Source: Acinetobacter sp. ANC 3832
GTDB lineage: Bacteria > Pseudomonadota > Gammaproteobacteria > Pseudomonadales > Moraxellaceae
Reading direction: 5' to 3'
DNA length: 64,000 nt
Assembly (NCBI RefSeq): GCF_002135415.1
Contig: NZ_NEGJ01000008.1
Location: 62,002-126,001 of the forward strand
Part shown: positions 19,387-29,488 of the stretch, one piece after another
Position numbering within the stretch: position 1 is the first letter of the stretch
Layout: each line of letters begins with the position of its first letter
Position numbers and translations under genes: made by a program
Notes under the pieces: generated by a model
Database searches by the model: none
Seen by the model: only the letters and a program-made list of their open reading frames with translations
What the model was told of the DNA's origin: nothing

Positions 19387-19490
19387 TTTGAATTTATATT
19401 CACTTTTTAGAAAAATAGTTGTATGTTATTACTCAAGCACAAAAAGAATGCTTTTGGAACAAAAAATATAACCTCTAGGATGACAGGAAG

Positions 19491-20663
19491 ATGAACCTAC
19501 AAAGTATTGATTTCGGTTTAGATGAAACATTGGTCGCTCTGCGTGATTCAGTTGCTGCATTTTGTGCAAAAGAAATTGCAACGATTGCCAAGCAGGTTGA
19601 TCAAGACAATCTATTCCCACATCACCTTTGGAAAAAGTTTGGTGATATGGGGCTCATGGGTTTAACAGTAAGTGAAGAATATGGTGGTACAAATCTAGGT
19701 TATTTGGCCCATATCATTACTTTACAAGAAATTTCCAGAGCATCAGCATCTATTGGTTTGTCTTATGGTGCACATTCTAACTTATGTATTAATCAAATTA
19801 ACCGAAATGGTAACGAAGAGCAAAAACAACGCTTTTTACCTAAATTAATTTCTGGTGATTTTGTCGGTGCATTGGCAATGTCAGAACCCAATGCAGGGTC
19901 TGACGTGGTCAGTATGAAGTTAAAAGCCGAAGAAAAAGGTGATCATTTTGTTCTGAATGGTTCAAAAATGTGGATTACCAATGGTGGTGATGCTGATGTT
20001 CTCGTGGTGTATGCAAAAACAGATTTAAATGCAGGTGCCAAAGGCATGACAGCATTCCTGATCGAAAAAAATATGAAAGGTTTTAGCCACGGCAGTCATC
20101 TGGATAAGTTAGGCATGCGTGGTTCAAATACCTACCCTTTATTCTTTGATAATGTTGAAGTGCCAAAAGAGAATATTTTAGGTGGTGTAGGCAATGGAAC
20201 CAAAGTCTTAATGAGTGGTTTGGATTACGAACGTGCAGTTCTAAGTGCAGGTCCCCTTGGCATTATGGATGCTTGTTTAGATGCTGTAATTCCTTATATT
20301 CATGACCGCAAACAATTTGGACAAGCCATTGGTGAGTTTCAATTGATGCAAGGTAAAGTTGCAGACATGTACTCTACTTGGTTGGCATGTAAAGCATTAG
20401 TTTATGCCGTAGGTGCTGCATGTGACAAAGCCGACCACAACCGTAGCTTACGTAAAGATGCTGCGAGTGCCATTTTGTATGCTGCCGAAAAAGCCACATG
20501 GATGGCAGGTGAAGCCATTCAAACCTTAGGCGGTAATGGTTATATCAATGATTATGATACAGGTCGTCTATGGCGTGACGCGAAACTCTATGAAATTGGT
20601 GCAGGAACCTCTGAAATTCGCCGTATGTTGATTGGTCGTGAATTATTTAACGAAACCAAATAA
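19491..20663 (+). CDS. liuA: Isovaleryl-CoA dehydrogenase
   Basis: The protein has 390 residues and is a flavoprotein of the acyl-CoA dehydrogenase family. It oxidises isovaleryl-CoA to 3-methylcrotonyl-CoA in leucine degradation and passes electrons to ETF. FAD/substrate segments [16 protein letters not shown] and [15 protein letters not shown] are present. The glutamate of [15 protein letters not shown] near residue 245 is at the position used as catalytic base in isovaleryl-CoA dehydrogenases, unlike most acyl-CoA dehydrogenases, and this decides the substrate call. The C-terminal signature is [16 protein letters not shown]. An AGGA motif lies just before the start. It is the first gene of the liu operon. 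Confidence 0.93.
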   Translation: MNLQSIDFGLDETLVALRDSVAAFCAKEIATIAKQVDQDNLFPHHLWKKFGDMGLMGLTVSEEYGGTNLGYLAHIITLQEISRASASIGLSYGAHSNLCINQINRNGNEEQKQRFLPKLISGDFVGALAMSEPNAGSDVVSMKLKAEEKGDHFVLNGSKMWITNGGDADVLVVYAKTDLNAGAKGMTAFLIEKNMKGFSHGSHLDKLGMRGSNTYPLFFDNVEVPKENILGGVGNGTKVLMSGLDYERAVLSAGPLGIMDACLDAVIPYIHDRKQFGQAIGEFQLMQGKVADMYSTWLACKALVYAVGAACDKADHNRSLRKDAASAILYAAEKATWMAGEAIQTLGGNGYINDYDTGRLWRDAKLYEIGAGTSEIRRMLIGRELFNETK

Positions 20664-20735
20664 TCAGAAATAGATCGCAATAATCTCAAGTCTGTAAACA
20701 ATCGAATATAGAAAATAATTACAGGGATGTTCACG

Positions 20736-22337
20736 ATGAACGAAATACAAAGCAAAATTAATATTCGAAGTGAAGAATTTAAAATTAACCAAACGGCAAT
20801 GCAAGTTTTGGTAGATGATTTGAAACAAAAAACCACTCAAATTTCACTGGGTGGTGGTGAAAAAGCACGTGAAAAACATTTGGCACGTGGCAAACTTTTA
20901 CCACGTCAACGCATTGACCAACTGATTGATGCAGGAACAGCATTTCTTGAAATTGGACAAATCGCAGCATACAAAGTCTATGAAGATGATGTTCCTGCGG
21001 CAGGTGTCATTGCAGGTGTCGGGCAAGTACAAGGCGTGACATGCATGATCGTTGCCAATGATGCAACCGTTAAAGGTGGAACGTACTACCCTCTGACCGT
21101 TAAAAAGCATTTACGTGCCCAAGAAATTGCTGAACAAAATCATTTACCGTGTATTTATTTAGTCGACTCGGGCGGTGCATTTTTACCGATGCAAGATGAA
21201 GTCTTCCCAGATCGTGACCATTTTGGACGTATTTTTTACAACCAAGCGCGTATGTCGAGCATGGGCATTGCACAAATTGCAGTGGTGATGGGCAGTTGTA
21301 CTGCGGGTGGTGCTTATGTGCCTGCTATGTCCGATGAAACCATTATCGTGCGTAATCAAGGCACTATTTTTCTCGGTGGCCCCCCCCTTGTTAAAGCCGC
21401 TACAGGTGAAATCGTCACTTCTGAAGACTTGGGCGGTGGTGATGTACATACTCGTCTGTCAGGCGTGGCAGATCATTTGGCTGAAAATGATGAACATGCC
21501 CTTCTCATTGCGCGCAATATTGTTAAAAATTTAAATAAAAAACCGAATCACATCAATTCTGATATTGAAGTACCATTATATGATGCCAAAGAGCTCTACG
21601 GCATTATTCCAAGTGATACCCGTAAGCCTTTTGATATTCGTGAAGTCATTGCTCGTATTGTCGATGGTTCACGTTTAGATGAGTTTAAAGCGCGCTTTGG
21701 TACAACATTAATCACGGGCTTTGCTTCAATTTACGGTATGCCCGTCGGTATTATTGCCAATAATGGCATTCTCTTCTCTGAATCGGCACAAAAAGGCGCT
21801 CATTTTATTGAGCTCTGTACACAACGTAATATTCCCCTGTTATTTTTGCAAAATATCACAGGATTTATGGTGGGTCGTCAGTACGAAAATGAAGGCATTG
21901 CCAAAAATGGTGCAAAATTAGTGATGGCGGTTGCAACAGCAAATGTCCCTAAAATTACCATGGTGATTGGTGGTTCATTTGGTGCAGGCAATTATGGCAT
22001 GTGTGGTCGTGCTTATTCTCCTCGCTTTTTATGGACTTGGCCAAACTCTCGTATCTCAGTCATGGGGGGGGAACAAGCTGCTAGCGTTTTATCAACATTG
22101 AAACGTGACCAAATTGAAAGTAAAGGTGAAGAATGGTCAGCACAAGAAGAAGATCAATTTAAGCAACCGATTCGTGATCAATACGAACTCCAAGGACATC
22201 CATATTATGCCTCTTCACGTTTATGGGATGACGGTGTGATTGACCCTGCTCAATCGCGTCATGTACTTGGTTTAAGTTTAGCTGCTGCAATGAATGCACC
22301 GATTATTCCAACTAAATTTGGCGTATTCCGCATGTAA
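20736..22337 (+). CDS. liuB: 3-methylcrotonyl-CoA carboxylase, beta (carboxyltransferase) subunit
   Basis: The ATG at 20736 (MNEIQSK) is chosen, giving 533 residues, because AGGG at 20723-20726 abuts the alternative ATG at 20727 but is well spaced for this one. It is the carboxyltransferase subunit, moving CO2 from biotin to 3-methylcrotonyl-CoA. Typical segments are [36 protein letters not shown] and [19 protein letters not shown]. The last is characteristic of MCC and acetyl/propionyl-CoA carboxylase beta chains. It is followed at 10 bp by liuC and acts with the biotin subunit encoded by liuD. Confidence 0.92.
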   Translation: MNEIQSKINIRSEEFKINQTAMQVLVDDLKQKTTQISLGGGEKAREKHLARGKLLPRQRIDQLIDAGTAFLEIGQIAAYKVYEDDVPAAGVIAGVGQVQGVTCMIVANDATVKGGTYYPLTVKKHLRAQEIAEQNHLPCIYLVDSGGAFLPMQDEVFPDRDHFGRIFYNQARMSSMGIAQIAVVMGSCTAGGAYVPAMSDETIIVRNQGTIFLGGPPLVKAATGEIVTSEDLGGGDVHTRLSGVADHLAENDEHALLIARNIVKNLNKKPNHINSDIEVPLYDAKELYGIIPSDTRKPFDIREVIARIVDGSRLDEFKARFGTTLITGFASIYGMPVGIIANNGILFSESAQKGAHFIELCTQRNIPLLFLQNITGFMVGRQYENEGIAKNGAKLVMAVATANVPKITMVIGGSFGAGNYGMCGRAYSPRFLWTWPNSRISVMGGEQAASVLSTLKRDQIESKGEEWSAQEEDQFKQPIRDQYELQGHPYYASSRLWDDGVIDPAQSRHVLGLSLAAAMNAPIIPTKFGVFRM

Positions 22338-22347
22338 GAGGTCGAAA

Positions 22348-23145
22348 ATGGATTTTCAATATTTACAACTCGAACAAGATGCACAAGTTGCAACCGTTTG
22401 GCTCAATCGTGCAGAACTACATAATGCATTTAATACACAAGTCATTGCAGAATTACATACCTGTTTCACTGCTTTAAATGATCGTGATGACATTCGTGTG
22501 GTGATTATTGCAGGAAGAGGTAAAAGTTTTTCCGCAGGTGCAGACCTGAATTGGATGAAAGCACAAAGTGAAGCCTCTTCTACTGATAATGAAGCGGATG
22601 CCTTAAAACTTGCCAAAATGCTACAAGCACTGGCAACTTTAAAGCAACCGACCATTGCACGTGTGCATGGTATTGCTTTTGGTGGTGGTATGGGCTTGGC
22701 TTCGGCTTGCGATATTTGCGTCGCAAGTACTGATGCTAAATTTGCAACGTCAGAAGTTCGCTTAGGTTTAGCACCATCAACAATTAGCCCTTATGTAATT
22801 CGTGCCATTGGTGCACGCCAAGCATCGCGCTATTTTTTAACAGCGGAACGTATTTCAGCAGAACAAGCGCAGAACATTGGTTTAGTCCATGAAGTTGCAT
22901 CTATTGATACATTAGATCAAAAAGTACAGGAAATCGTGGATGCACTCTTGCTCGGCGGGCCTGAAGCACAAGCATCTTCTAAACAACTGATTCAAATGGT
23001 CAATCAACAGTCTTTAACAGAAGAATTACTTATTCAAACCGCACAACATATTGCACATGTACGCCAAGGAACTGAGGCTAAAGCAGGCTTGAATGCTTTT
23101 TTAAATAAACAAAGCCCGTCTTGGATTAAAAGCACAACAGAATAA
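22348..23145 (+). CDS. liuC: 3-methylglutaconyl-CoA hydratase
   Basis: The ATG at 22348 (MDFQYLQLEQ, 265 residues) is preferred over an upstream in-frame ATG inside liuB. AAGAGGT lies just before it, and the crotonase fold starts here. Oxyanion-hole segments are GRGKSFSAGADLNWMK near residue 55 and ARVHGIAFGGGMGLASACD near 105. The enzyme hydrates 3-methylglutaconyl-CoA to HMG-CoA in leucine breakdown; the identification as this crotonase rather than another rests on the operon position between the two carboxylase subunits. The length fits the family (about 260). Confidence 0.9.
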   Translation: MDFQYLQLEQDAQVATVWLNRAELHNAFNTQVIAELHTCFTALNDRDDIRVVIIAGRGKSFSAGADLNWMKAQSEASSTDNEADALKLAKMLQALATLKQPTIARVHGIAFGGGMGLASACDICVASTDAKFATSEVRLGLAPSTISPYVIRAIGARQASRYFLTAERISAEQAQNIGLVHEVASIDTLDQKVQEIVDALLLGGPEAQASSKQLIQMVNQQSLTEELLIQTAQHIAHVRQGTEAKAGLNAFLNKQSPSWIKSTTE

Positions 23146-23146
23146 T

Positions 23147-23219
23147 TGACTTCAATCATCATTCAACAACGCATTTTCATTGTTCTTATAAGAATGAAGC
23201 TGATTGATGAAAGAAGTCA
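23147..23219. repeat. Imperfect long palindrome between liuC and liuD
   Basis: The 92-bp gap holds a mostly self-complementary stretch. TGACTTC at its left pairs with GAAGTCA at its right, CATTC pairs with GAATG further in, and mismatches lie between. There is no U-tract, so it is not a standard terminator. It may be an mRNA processing or stability element that sets different levels for upstream and downstream genes. Confidence 0.4.
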
Positions 23220-23237
23220 CATGATAAGGATAAAACA

Positions 23238-25232
23238 ATGTTTGAGAAAATTTTAATTGCAAACCGTGGTGAAATTGCATGTCGTATTATTCGTACAGCA
23301 AAACAACTGGGTATTGCAACGGTTGCGGTCTATTCAGATGCAGATGCGAACTCACAACATGTTAAACAAGCCGATGAAGCCATTTATATTGGTGAATCAC
23401 CTGCTTCACAAAGTTATTTACAAATGGATCGTATCATCCAAGCAGCTTTAGATACTGGCGCTCAAGCGATCCATCCCGGTTATGGTTTTTTATCTGAAAA
23501 TGATCAATTTGCTTTAGCCTGCGAAAAAAATAATATTGTTTTTATTGGTCCACCTGTTGCCGCTATTTTAGCCATGGGTTTAAAAGCAACCTCTAAAGCG
23601 TTGATGGAAAAAGCTGGCGTTCCATTAACGCCGGGTTATCACGGAACCAATCAAGATGCAGATTTCTTAAAACAACAAGCGGATGGCATTGGCTACCCTG
23701 TTCTAATTAAAGCCAGTGCAGGTGGCGGTGGTAAAGGCATGCGTTTGGTTGAGCGTGGCGCTGACTTTTTAGGTGCGCTATCTTCATGTAAAAATGAGGC
23801 AAAATCGAGCTTTGGTAATGATGAAGTGTTGGTTGAACGCTATGTCATGAATCCTCGTCATATTGAAGTTCAGGTTTTTGGTGATTCGCATGGCAATTAT
23901 GTGCATTTATTTGAACGTGATTGTTCAGTACAACGCCGTCATCAAAAAGTACTTGAAGAAGCACCTGCACCTCAAATGGCAGAAGCAAAACTAGAAGTCA
24001 TGCGTCAAGCTGCGATTGATGCAGCACGAGCGGTAAATTATGTCGGTGCAGGAACTGTTGAATTTATTGTGGAGCAAGACGGTACTTCATATTTCATGGA
24101 GATGAATACCCGTTTACAAGTTGAACATCCAGTTACGGAAATGATTACAGGGCAAGATTTGGTTGAATGGCAATTAAGGGTTGCCTTTGGTGAGCCGTTG
24201 CCAAAATTACAGCATGAATTACACATTCATGGTCATGCCATTGAAGCACGTGTTTACGCAGAAGAACCAGAAAAAGGCTATTTACCTGCGATTGGTAAAA
24301 TCAGTTATCTACACTACCCAGAACAAAATCAAAATGTGCGGGTGGATAGTGGCATTGTCGATGGCGACGAAATCACTACTTATTATGACCCAATGATTGC
24401 TAAACTGATTGTTTGGGGTAAAAATCGTGAAGCAGCTTTGGTACAAATGCATCATGCATTAGGGCATTTTCATGTTGAAGGCTTAGGTAATAATATTGCA
24501 TTTTTGGATCGTATTATTCGCTGTGATTCATTTAAACATGCACGATTGGATACCAATTTAATTCAGCGTGAAGATGAATTTCTGTTTAAAAATATTCAAA
24601 AAGCCAATGCACAGCTCATCATTTCAGCAGCATTTACCGCGCTACTTAGTCTTTTTAAACAAAATATAACAGCGAATAACCCAGTTTGGCAGGCTGAATC
24701 ACTTTGGCGCTTAAATATTAGCAATAGCTATCCTATTAAATTCAAATTGGATGATGAAAATATCCTTGTCAATTTTAGTCCCGTTGAACATGGATTTATT
24801 GCAGAATATCAAGGACAAAATTATCAAGTTTCAGGTACTTTAATTGATCAAAACAGTATTCATATCGAAATTGATGGCAAAAAAGATAAATTGGCATTTA
24901 GCCAAAATGAGACTGCTTTAACGCTCTTTTCAAATGCTCAAAATTTTAAATTTGCATATATTCGTCCTGATTTTAATACAGATGATTCAGATTCGAATGA
25001 CCATAATTTAAAAGCACCTATGCCTGGTGTAATCACCAAAGTGCTGGTTTCTGCAAATGATCACGTTAAAAAAGACGATGTATTATTGACACTTGAAGCA
25101 ATGAAAATTGAATATTCAATTCGTGCGCCGCAAGATGGCATTATTGCAGCTGCTTACTTCCAAGTTGGCGATCAAGTTAAAGCAGGCGATGAATTGGTAG
25201 AGTTTCAAGTTTTAGCGGAGGACGTTGCATGA
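23238..25232 (+). CDS. liuD: 3-methylcrotonyl-CoA carboxylase, alpha (biotin) subunit
   Basis: The protein has 664 residues. The biotin carboxylase half begins [16 protein letters not shown] and has the ATP-grasp glycine loop KASAGGGGKGMRLV near residue 158 and [14 protein letters not shown] near 287. A linker of about 150 residues follows, then a C-terminal biotinyl domain with biotin lysine in TLEAMKIEYS near 620. It carboxylates its own biotin for the LiuB subunit. It differs from the separate accC at 43.5 kb, which lacks the biotinyl domain. The end overlaps liuE by 4 bp, so the two are coupled. Confidence 0.93.
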   Translation: MFEKILIANRGEIACRIIRTAKQLGIATVAVYSDADANSQHVKQADEAIYIGESPASQSYLQMDRIIQAALDTGAQAIHPGYGFLSENDQFALACEKNNIVFIGPPVAAILAMGLKATSKALMEKAGVPLTPGYHGTNQDADFLKQQADGIGYPVLIKASAGGGGKGMRLVERGADFLGALSSCKNEAKSSFGNDEVLVERYVMNPRHIEVQVFGDSHGNYVHLFERDCSVQRRHQKVLEEAPAPQMAEAKLEVMRQAAIDAARAVNYVGAGTVEFIVEQDGTSYFMEMNTRLQVEHPVTEMITGQDLVEWQLRVAFGEPLPKLQHELHIHGHAIEARVYAEEPEKGYLPAIGKISYLHYPEQNQNVRVDSGIVDGDEITTYYDPMIAKLIVWGKNREAALVQMHHALGHFHVEGLGNNIAFLDRIIRCDSFKHARLDTNLIQREDEFLFKNIQKANAQLIISAAFTALLSLFKQNITANNPVWQAESLWRLNISNSYPIKFKLDDENILVNFSPVEHGFIAEYQGQNYQVSGTLIDQNSIHIEIDGKKDKLAFSQNETALTLFSNAQNFKFAYIRPDFNTDDSDSNDHNLKAPMPGVITKVLVSANDHVKKDDVLLTLEAMKIEYSIRAPQDGIIAAAYFQVGDQVKAGDELVEFQVLAEDVA

Positions 25233-26146
25233 TCGAATCCGCACAAAATGACTTTGTTAAAATTGTAGAAGTCGGTCCACGGGATGGTCTACAAAATGAA
25301 AAGACACCGCTGACTTTAGAGCAACGCCACTCTTTTATTTTAGATTTAATTAAAACGGGTTTGAAATCGATTGAAGTCGGTTCATGTGTATCTGCAAAAT
25401 GGGTTCCGCAAATGGCACAGAGTGATGAACTTTTTGCACAACTCCCGCAAGATCCTAATATTCAATTGAGTATGTTGACCCCCAATTTAAAAGGTTTTGA
25501 ATCTGCGCTTGCTGTAGGTTGTAAGGAAGTTGCTGTATTTACAGCGGCTTCTGAAAGCTTTACCCGTAAAAATATTAATTGTTCAATTGATGAAAGTTTT
25601 GAAAAATTTGCAGATGTCATTGCAGCTGCCAAACAAAATAATATTCAAGTCCGTGGTTATGTCTCTTGTATTGTCGATTGTCCTTATGAAGGTGCCATTG
25701 ATCCACAACAAGTGGCAAAAGTCACCCAACGATTATATAACATGGGCTGTTATGAGGTTTCATTAGGTGAAACCATTGGAACAGCGACACCCGATCGGGT
25801 AAAAAAAGTATGGAATGCCTGTTTAGCTGAATTGGATTCACAGGTCTTGGCAGGACATTTTCATAATACCTATGGCATGGCGATTGCCAATATTTACCAA
25901 TCACTGGAACAAGGTATTCGCGTATTTGATTCATCCATTGCAGGATTAGGCGGTTGCCCCTATGCCAAAGGTGCATCAGGCAATGTTTCGACTGAAGATT
26001 TATACTATTTACTGTCAAAAATGGGCTTTCAAACAGGAATTGATTTAGATGCATTGATGCTTGCTAGTCAAAATATTAGTCAAGTCTTACAACGTCCAAA
26101 TCCATCAAACTATGCCAATGCTTATTGGCAAACCCGTTGTGCTTAA
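25229..26146 (+). CDS. liuE: Hydroxymethylglutaryl-CoA lyase
   Basis: The protein has 305 residues. It cleaves HMG-CoA to acetyl-CoA and acetoacetate, the last step of leucine degradation. The TIM-barrel start VEVGPRDGLQNEK carries the metal-binding Arg-Asp pair. The catalytic Cys is in the family signature GLGGCPYAKGASGNVSTED near residue 240, and a metal-binding HFHNTYG precedes it. The ATG overlaps the liuD stop. About 90 bp further on, the CoA-transferase genes begin, so the acetoacetate made here is likely handed straight to them. Confidence 0.93.
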   Translation: MIESAQNDFVKIVEVGPRDGLQNEKTPLTLEQRHSFILDLIKTGLKSIEVGSCVSAKWVPQMAQSDELFAQLPQDPNIQLSMLTPNLKGFESALAVGCKEVAVFTAASESFTRKNINCSIDESFEKFADVIAAAKQNNIQVRGYVSCIVDCPYEGAIDPQQVAKVTQRLYNMGCYEVSLGETIGTATPDRVKKVWNACLAELDSQVLAGHFHNTYGMAIANIYQSLEQGIRVFDSSIAGLGGCPYAKGASGNVSTEDLYYLLSKMGFQTGIDLDALMLASQNISQVLQRPNPSNYANAYWQTRCA

Positions 26147-26235
26147 AAATCGTTTTGTACTTTAAAGAATCCTAAACTTAGTCTCAGTTTCGCAATAAAA
26201 CGCACATGAAGTGCATTGTAAGAATAAGGTGGAAT

Positions 26236-26943
26236 ATGCGTAATAAAGTATTTAATAGTGCCGCTGAAGCACTTACAGATATTGTCAAAGATGGACAAAC
26301 CATTGCTGTTGGTGGTTTTGGTCTCTGTGGCATTCCAGAAGAACTCATTACGGCACTCAAAGATACAGGGGTGAAAAATTTGACCTGTATTTCAAATAAT
26401 GCCGGCGTGGATGGTTTGGGTTTAGGACAATTACTTGCGACCAAGCAAATTAAAAAAATGATTTCTTCTTATGTCGGAGAAAATAAAGAGTTTGAGCGCC
26501 AATATCTAAATGGTGAATTAGAAGTTGAACTAACACCTCAAGGTACGCTTGCAGAAAAACTACGTTCAGGTGGTGCAGGTATTCCCGCTTTTTACACCCA
26601 AGCCGGTGTAGGAACGCTCATTGCAGAAGGCAAAGAAGTTCGTACTTTTAATGGTAAAGAATATATTTTAGAAGAAACACTAGTCTCTGATATTTCTTTG
26701 GTTAAAGCCTATAAAGCAGATAAAGCGGGCAATCTTGTTTTTAGAAAAACTGCCCGTAATTTTAACCCTGATTGTGCAATGGCAGGTCGAATCACGATTG
26801 TCGAAGTAGAACAGATTGTCGAGTTAGGTGAATTAGAAGCCGATGATATTCACTTGGCAGGCATTTATGTCGATCGAATTGTGTTAAACGCAAATCCTGT
26901 CAAACATATTGAACATAAAACCCTTAAAACGGAGGCTGTGTAA
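26236..26943 (+). CDS. scoA: 3-oxoacid CoA-transferase, subunit A
   Basis: The ATG at 26236 ([13 protein letters not shown], 235 residues) is preferred over an ATG ten codons earlier because AAGGTGG lies just before it. The alpha subunit has the CoA-binding loop [14 protein letters not shown] near residue 25 and [14 protein letters not shown] near 77, both typical of succinyl-CoA:acetoacetate transferases. With subunit B it converts acetoacetate to acetoacetyl-CoA using a CoA donor. Sequence fits SCOT more than AtoD. The stop and the next start share TAATG, so subunits are made in step. Confidence 0.9.
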   Translation: MRNKVFNSAAEALTDIVKDGQTIAVGGFGLCGIPEELITALKDTGVKNLTCISNNAGVDGLGLGQLLATKQIKKMISSYVGENKEFERQYLNGELEVELTPQGTLAEKLRSGGAGIPAFYTQAGVGTLIAEGKEVRTFNGKEYILEETLVSDISLVKAYKADKAGNLVFRKTARNFNPDCAMAGRITIVEVEQIVELGELEADDIHLAGIYVDRIVLNANPVKHIEHKTLKTEAV

Positions 26944-27572
26944 TGGCTTGGTCACGTAATGAAATGGCACAACGTGCTGCTCAAGAACTTCAAGATGGTT
27001 TTTATGTCAATTTAGGAATTGGATTACCGACACTGGTTGCCAACTACATTCCAGAAAATATGGATGTTTGGTTGCAGTCTGAAAATGGCTTATTGGGTAT
27101 TGGTGAATTTCCAACAGAAGATACGGTCGATGCAGATTTGATTAATGCAGGAAAACAAACAGTTACTACTCGTCAAGGTGCTGCATTTTTTTCAAGCTCT
27201 GAATCATTCGCCATGATTCGTGGTGGCAAAGTGAATATTGCTATATTAGGTGCGATGGAAGTTTCTGAAACTGGCGATTTAGCCAATTGGATGATTCCAG
27301 GCAAGAAAATTAAAGGTATGGGCGGAGCGATGGATTTGGTCGCAGGTGTACAACATGTGGTGGTACTCATGGAGCACTGTGCCAAAGATGGTTCAGCTAA
27401 AATTCTGAAAAACTGCGAATTACCACTCACTGGTAAAGCCGTAGTTGATCGCATCATCACAGATTTAGGGGTTTTGGATGTGACTGCTGAAGGCATTAAA
27501 CTGGTGGAATTAGCAAACGGTGTTTCTTTTGAAGAAATTCAAAAAGTCACAGGTGTAACGATTATTCAATAA
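26943..27572 (+). CDS. scoB: 3-oxoacid CoA-transferase, subunit B
   Basis: The protein has 209 residues. The beta subunit carries the catalytic glutamate in [12 protein letters not shown] near residue 42, with [11 protein letters not shown] before it and a Gly-rich [12 protein letters not shown] near 121. That glutamate forms the covalent CoA thioester. The gene starts in the TAATG overlap with subunit A. It ends the run of leucine genes: a large palindrome and then an intrinsic terminator follow within 145 bp. Confidence 0.92.
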   Translation: MAWSRNEMAQRAAQELQDGFYVNLGIGLPTLVANYIPENMDVWLQSENGLLGIGEFPTEDTVDADLINAGKQTVTTRQGAAFFSSSESFAMIRGGKVNIAILGAMEVSETGDLANWMIPGKKIKGMGGAMDLVAGVQHVVVLMEHCAKDGSAKILKNCELPLTGKAVVDRIITDLGVLDVTAEGIKLVELANGVSFEEIQKVTGVTIIQ

Positions 27573-27586
27573 TTCATTTTATCTGA

Positions 27587-27664
27587 TTAGACATCTTACA
27601 TAAGTATAAACGCCATTTTTATTTTTATCTTCAAAAAATGAAACGCTTTATATGAGATGTCTAA
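27587..27664. repeat. Long hairpin-forming inverted repeat
   Basis: TTAGACATCT and AGATGTCTAA are perfect 10-bp outer arms of a 78-bp stretch. Inner segments CATTTTT and AAAAATG also pair. The structure lies between scoB and its terminator. It looks like a small mobile-type hairpin or an RNA-stability element. No target duplication is evident. Confidence 0.5.
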
Positions 27665-27682
27665 TTCAAGACAAATAAATCC

Positions 27683-27717
27683 AAGCCAAAAAGTGAATGC
27701 CCTGCTTTTGGCTTTTT
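27683..27717 (+). terminator. Intrinsic terminator after the CoA-transferase genes
   Basis: AAGCCAAAAAG pairs with CTTTTGGCTT (one bulged A), then a T-run. It is 110 bp beyond the scoB stop. The remaining 185 bp to atoE show no other clear structure and probably hold the atoE promoter. Confidence 0.75.
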
Positions 27718-27901
27718 AATCTGCGGCAATTCAATAAGTCTGCATATTGACACATCGTTATCTAAGACTTCTTGCAGAATAATAACGAGCTCTTTGATTT
27801 TTTCCTTTAAGGCTAAATCAAGAGACTCTATGTGAGAAGTTTATACATCAATAGGATATTGATCATTTCATTTAAACATTAACCATGAGATGGAATTTTA
27901 T

Positions 27902-29311
27902 ATGGATAATACACAAAATATTTTGCAAAGATTTGCAATAAAAGTCAGCGATTGGTCTGAAAAATGGTTTCCTGATTCTTATATATTTGCATTATTAGGG
28001 GTTGTGATAGTTGCCGTTGCTGCCATTTTAATTGGTGCACCTGTTAAAGATGTCGCTCTTTCCTTCGGCGATGGTTTTTGGAGTCTTATTCCATTCACCT
28101 TACAAATGTCGATGCTGATTGTTGTGGGTTATGTCGTTTCAGTTTCAAAACCTGTTGAAATTCTTATTCAAGCCATGGCTAAAATTCCGAGTAATGGTCG
28201 TAATGCCATTGTCATGATTGCCACAGTGAGTTTGTGTGTCTCTTTAATTAACTGGGCAATGAGTACTGTTTTAACTGCGTTACTGGTAATTGCACTGGCG
28301 AAGCGTAAAGAATTAAATATGGATTATCGTGCGGCAGCCGCAGCAGCGATTATTGGAATGGGTGCAACATGGGCACTCGGCATTAGTTCTTCCGCGGCAC
28401 AGTTACAAGCCAATAAAGCCAGCTTACCCGACTCATTATATCAACTCACGGGTGTCATTCCATTTACGGAAACCATTTTTTTACCTCAGTCCATGATTAT
28501 GACTGGCGTATTAATTATTGCCTCTATCGCAATTGCTTTTTGGTCAGCGCCTAAAGGAAATAGTATTAAAACGATTGAACACTTCCCTATACATTTAGAG
28601 GAAGAAAAAGTCGAAGAAATGCAATCTAAACGCCCTGGCGACTGGTTAGAAAACTCACCTATTCTCACCATATTGATTGTTGGTTTAGGGCTTGTTTGGA
28701 TGTTTAATGAATTTACCAAAAGTAATCCAATCATTGCGATTTCTAGTTTAAATACTTACAACTTTATCTTTTTAATGTTGGGCTTAGCCTTGCATGGCAC
28801 ACCTCGTAATTTTTTAAATGCTGTATCTAAAGCTGTTCCTGCAATATCTGGCGTGCTCATCCAATTCCCACTCTATGGCAGTATTGCATTTATTATGACT
28901 CAAGCGATGAATAGCCAAGATTTATCCTTATCACATTATATTGCAGAATTTTTTGTATCTATTGCATCCAAAGAAACCTTTGCGATTGTCATGGGCATCT
29001 ATTCCGCCATTTTAGGCTTTTTTATTCCTTCAGGCGGTGGTAAATGGATTATTGAAGCGCCGTATGTCATTCAGGCGGCACATGATTTAAAAGTACATTT
29101 GGGATGGTCTGTACAAATTTACAATGCTGCTGAAGCCTTGCCTAATTTAATCAATCCATTCTTTATGTTGCCAATGTTAGGCATTTTAAAATTAAAAGCG
29201 AAAGATGTGATTGGATTTACAGTCACTCAACTGGTTTTCCACTTTCCTTTAGTTTTATTCTTACTGTGGATTTTAGGAAGAACATTGACTTATACACCAC
29301 CAGTGTTCTAA
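27902..29311 (+). CDS. atoE: AtoE-type short-chain fatty acid transporter
   Basis: The ATG at 27902 (MDNTQNILQRF, 469 residues) is preferred over one four codons upstream, since GATGGA is then suitably spaced. Predicted inner-membrane protein with about ten to twelve hydrophobic segments. Typical AtoE features are WFPDSYIFALLGVV near residue 20 and FFIPSGGGKWIIEAPYV near 375. It would import short-chain fatty acids or acetoacetate for the adjacent CoA-transferase. A terminator separates the two, so they are probably separately transcribed. The substrate is inferred from family and neighbours. Confidence 0.87.
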   Translation: MDNTQNILQRFAIKVSDWSEKWFPDSYIFALLGVVIVAVAAILIGAPVKDVALSFGDGFWSLIPFTLQMSMLIVVGYVVSVSKPVEILIQAMAKIPSNGRNAIVMIATVSLCVSLINWAMSTVLTALLVIALAKRKELNMDYRAAAAAAIIGMGATWALGISSSAAQLQANKASLPDSLYQLTGVIPFTETIFLPQSMIMTGVLIIASIAIAFWSAPKGNSIKTIEHFPIHLEEEKVEEMQSKRPGDWLENSPILTILIVGLGLVWMFNEFTKSNPIIAISSLNTYNFIFLMLGLALHGTPRNFLNAVSKAVPAISGVLIQFPLYGSIAFIMTQAMNSQDLSLSHYIAEFFVSIASKETFAIVMGIYSAILGFFIPSGGGKWIIEAPYVIQAAHDLKVHLGWSVQIYNAAEALPNLINPFFMLPMLGILKLKAKDVIGFTVTQLVFHFPLVLFLLWILGRTLTYTPPVF

Positions 29312-29334
29312 TCCAATTTAACTAAACATCAAAT

Positions 29335-29360
29335 AAAAGGTCTGAAATTTCAGACCTTTT
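29335..29360 (+). terminator. Intrinsic terminator after atoE
   Basis: AAAAGGTCTGAAA and TTTCAGACCTTTT form a near-perfect stem ending in a T-run, 23 bp past the atoE stop. Confidence 0.85.
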
Positions 29361-29488
29361 TTATATCTTAAATGCTCTAATTTAGTTTAAATAGACTTGA
29401 GTAACTTCTTTTCAGAAAAATAAGCGTTTTACATAAACCTTTAACTTTCCGTCGTTAGTAATAAATAATAAAGTTTTATGTAAAAATC

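Noticed and set aside
20785-21449. Several minus-strand frames of 60-90 residues inside liuB
   Set aside because: They follow the codon pattern of the strong plus-strand gene and have no family features or ribosome sites.
22294-22347. Longer start for liuC inside liuB
   Set aside because: The ATG at 22348 has a ribosome site and opens the crotonase fold; the extension adds 18 residues antagonistic to the fold start.
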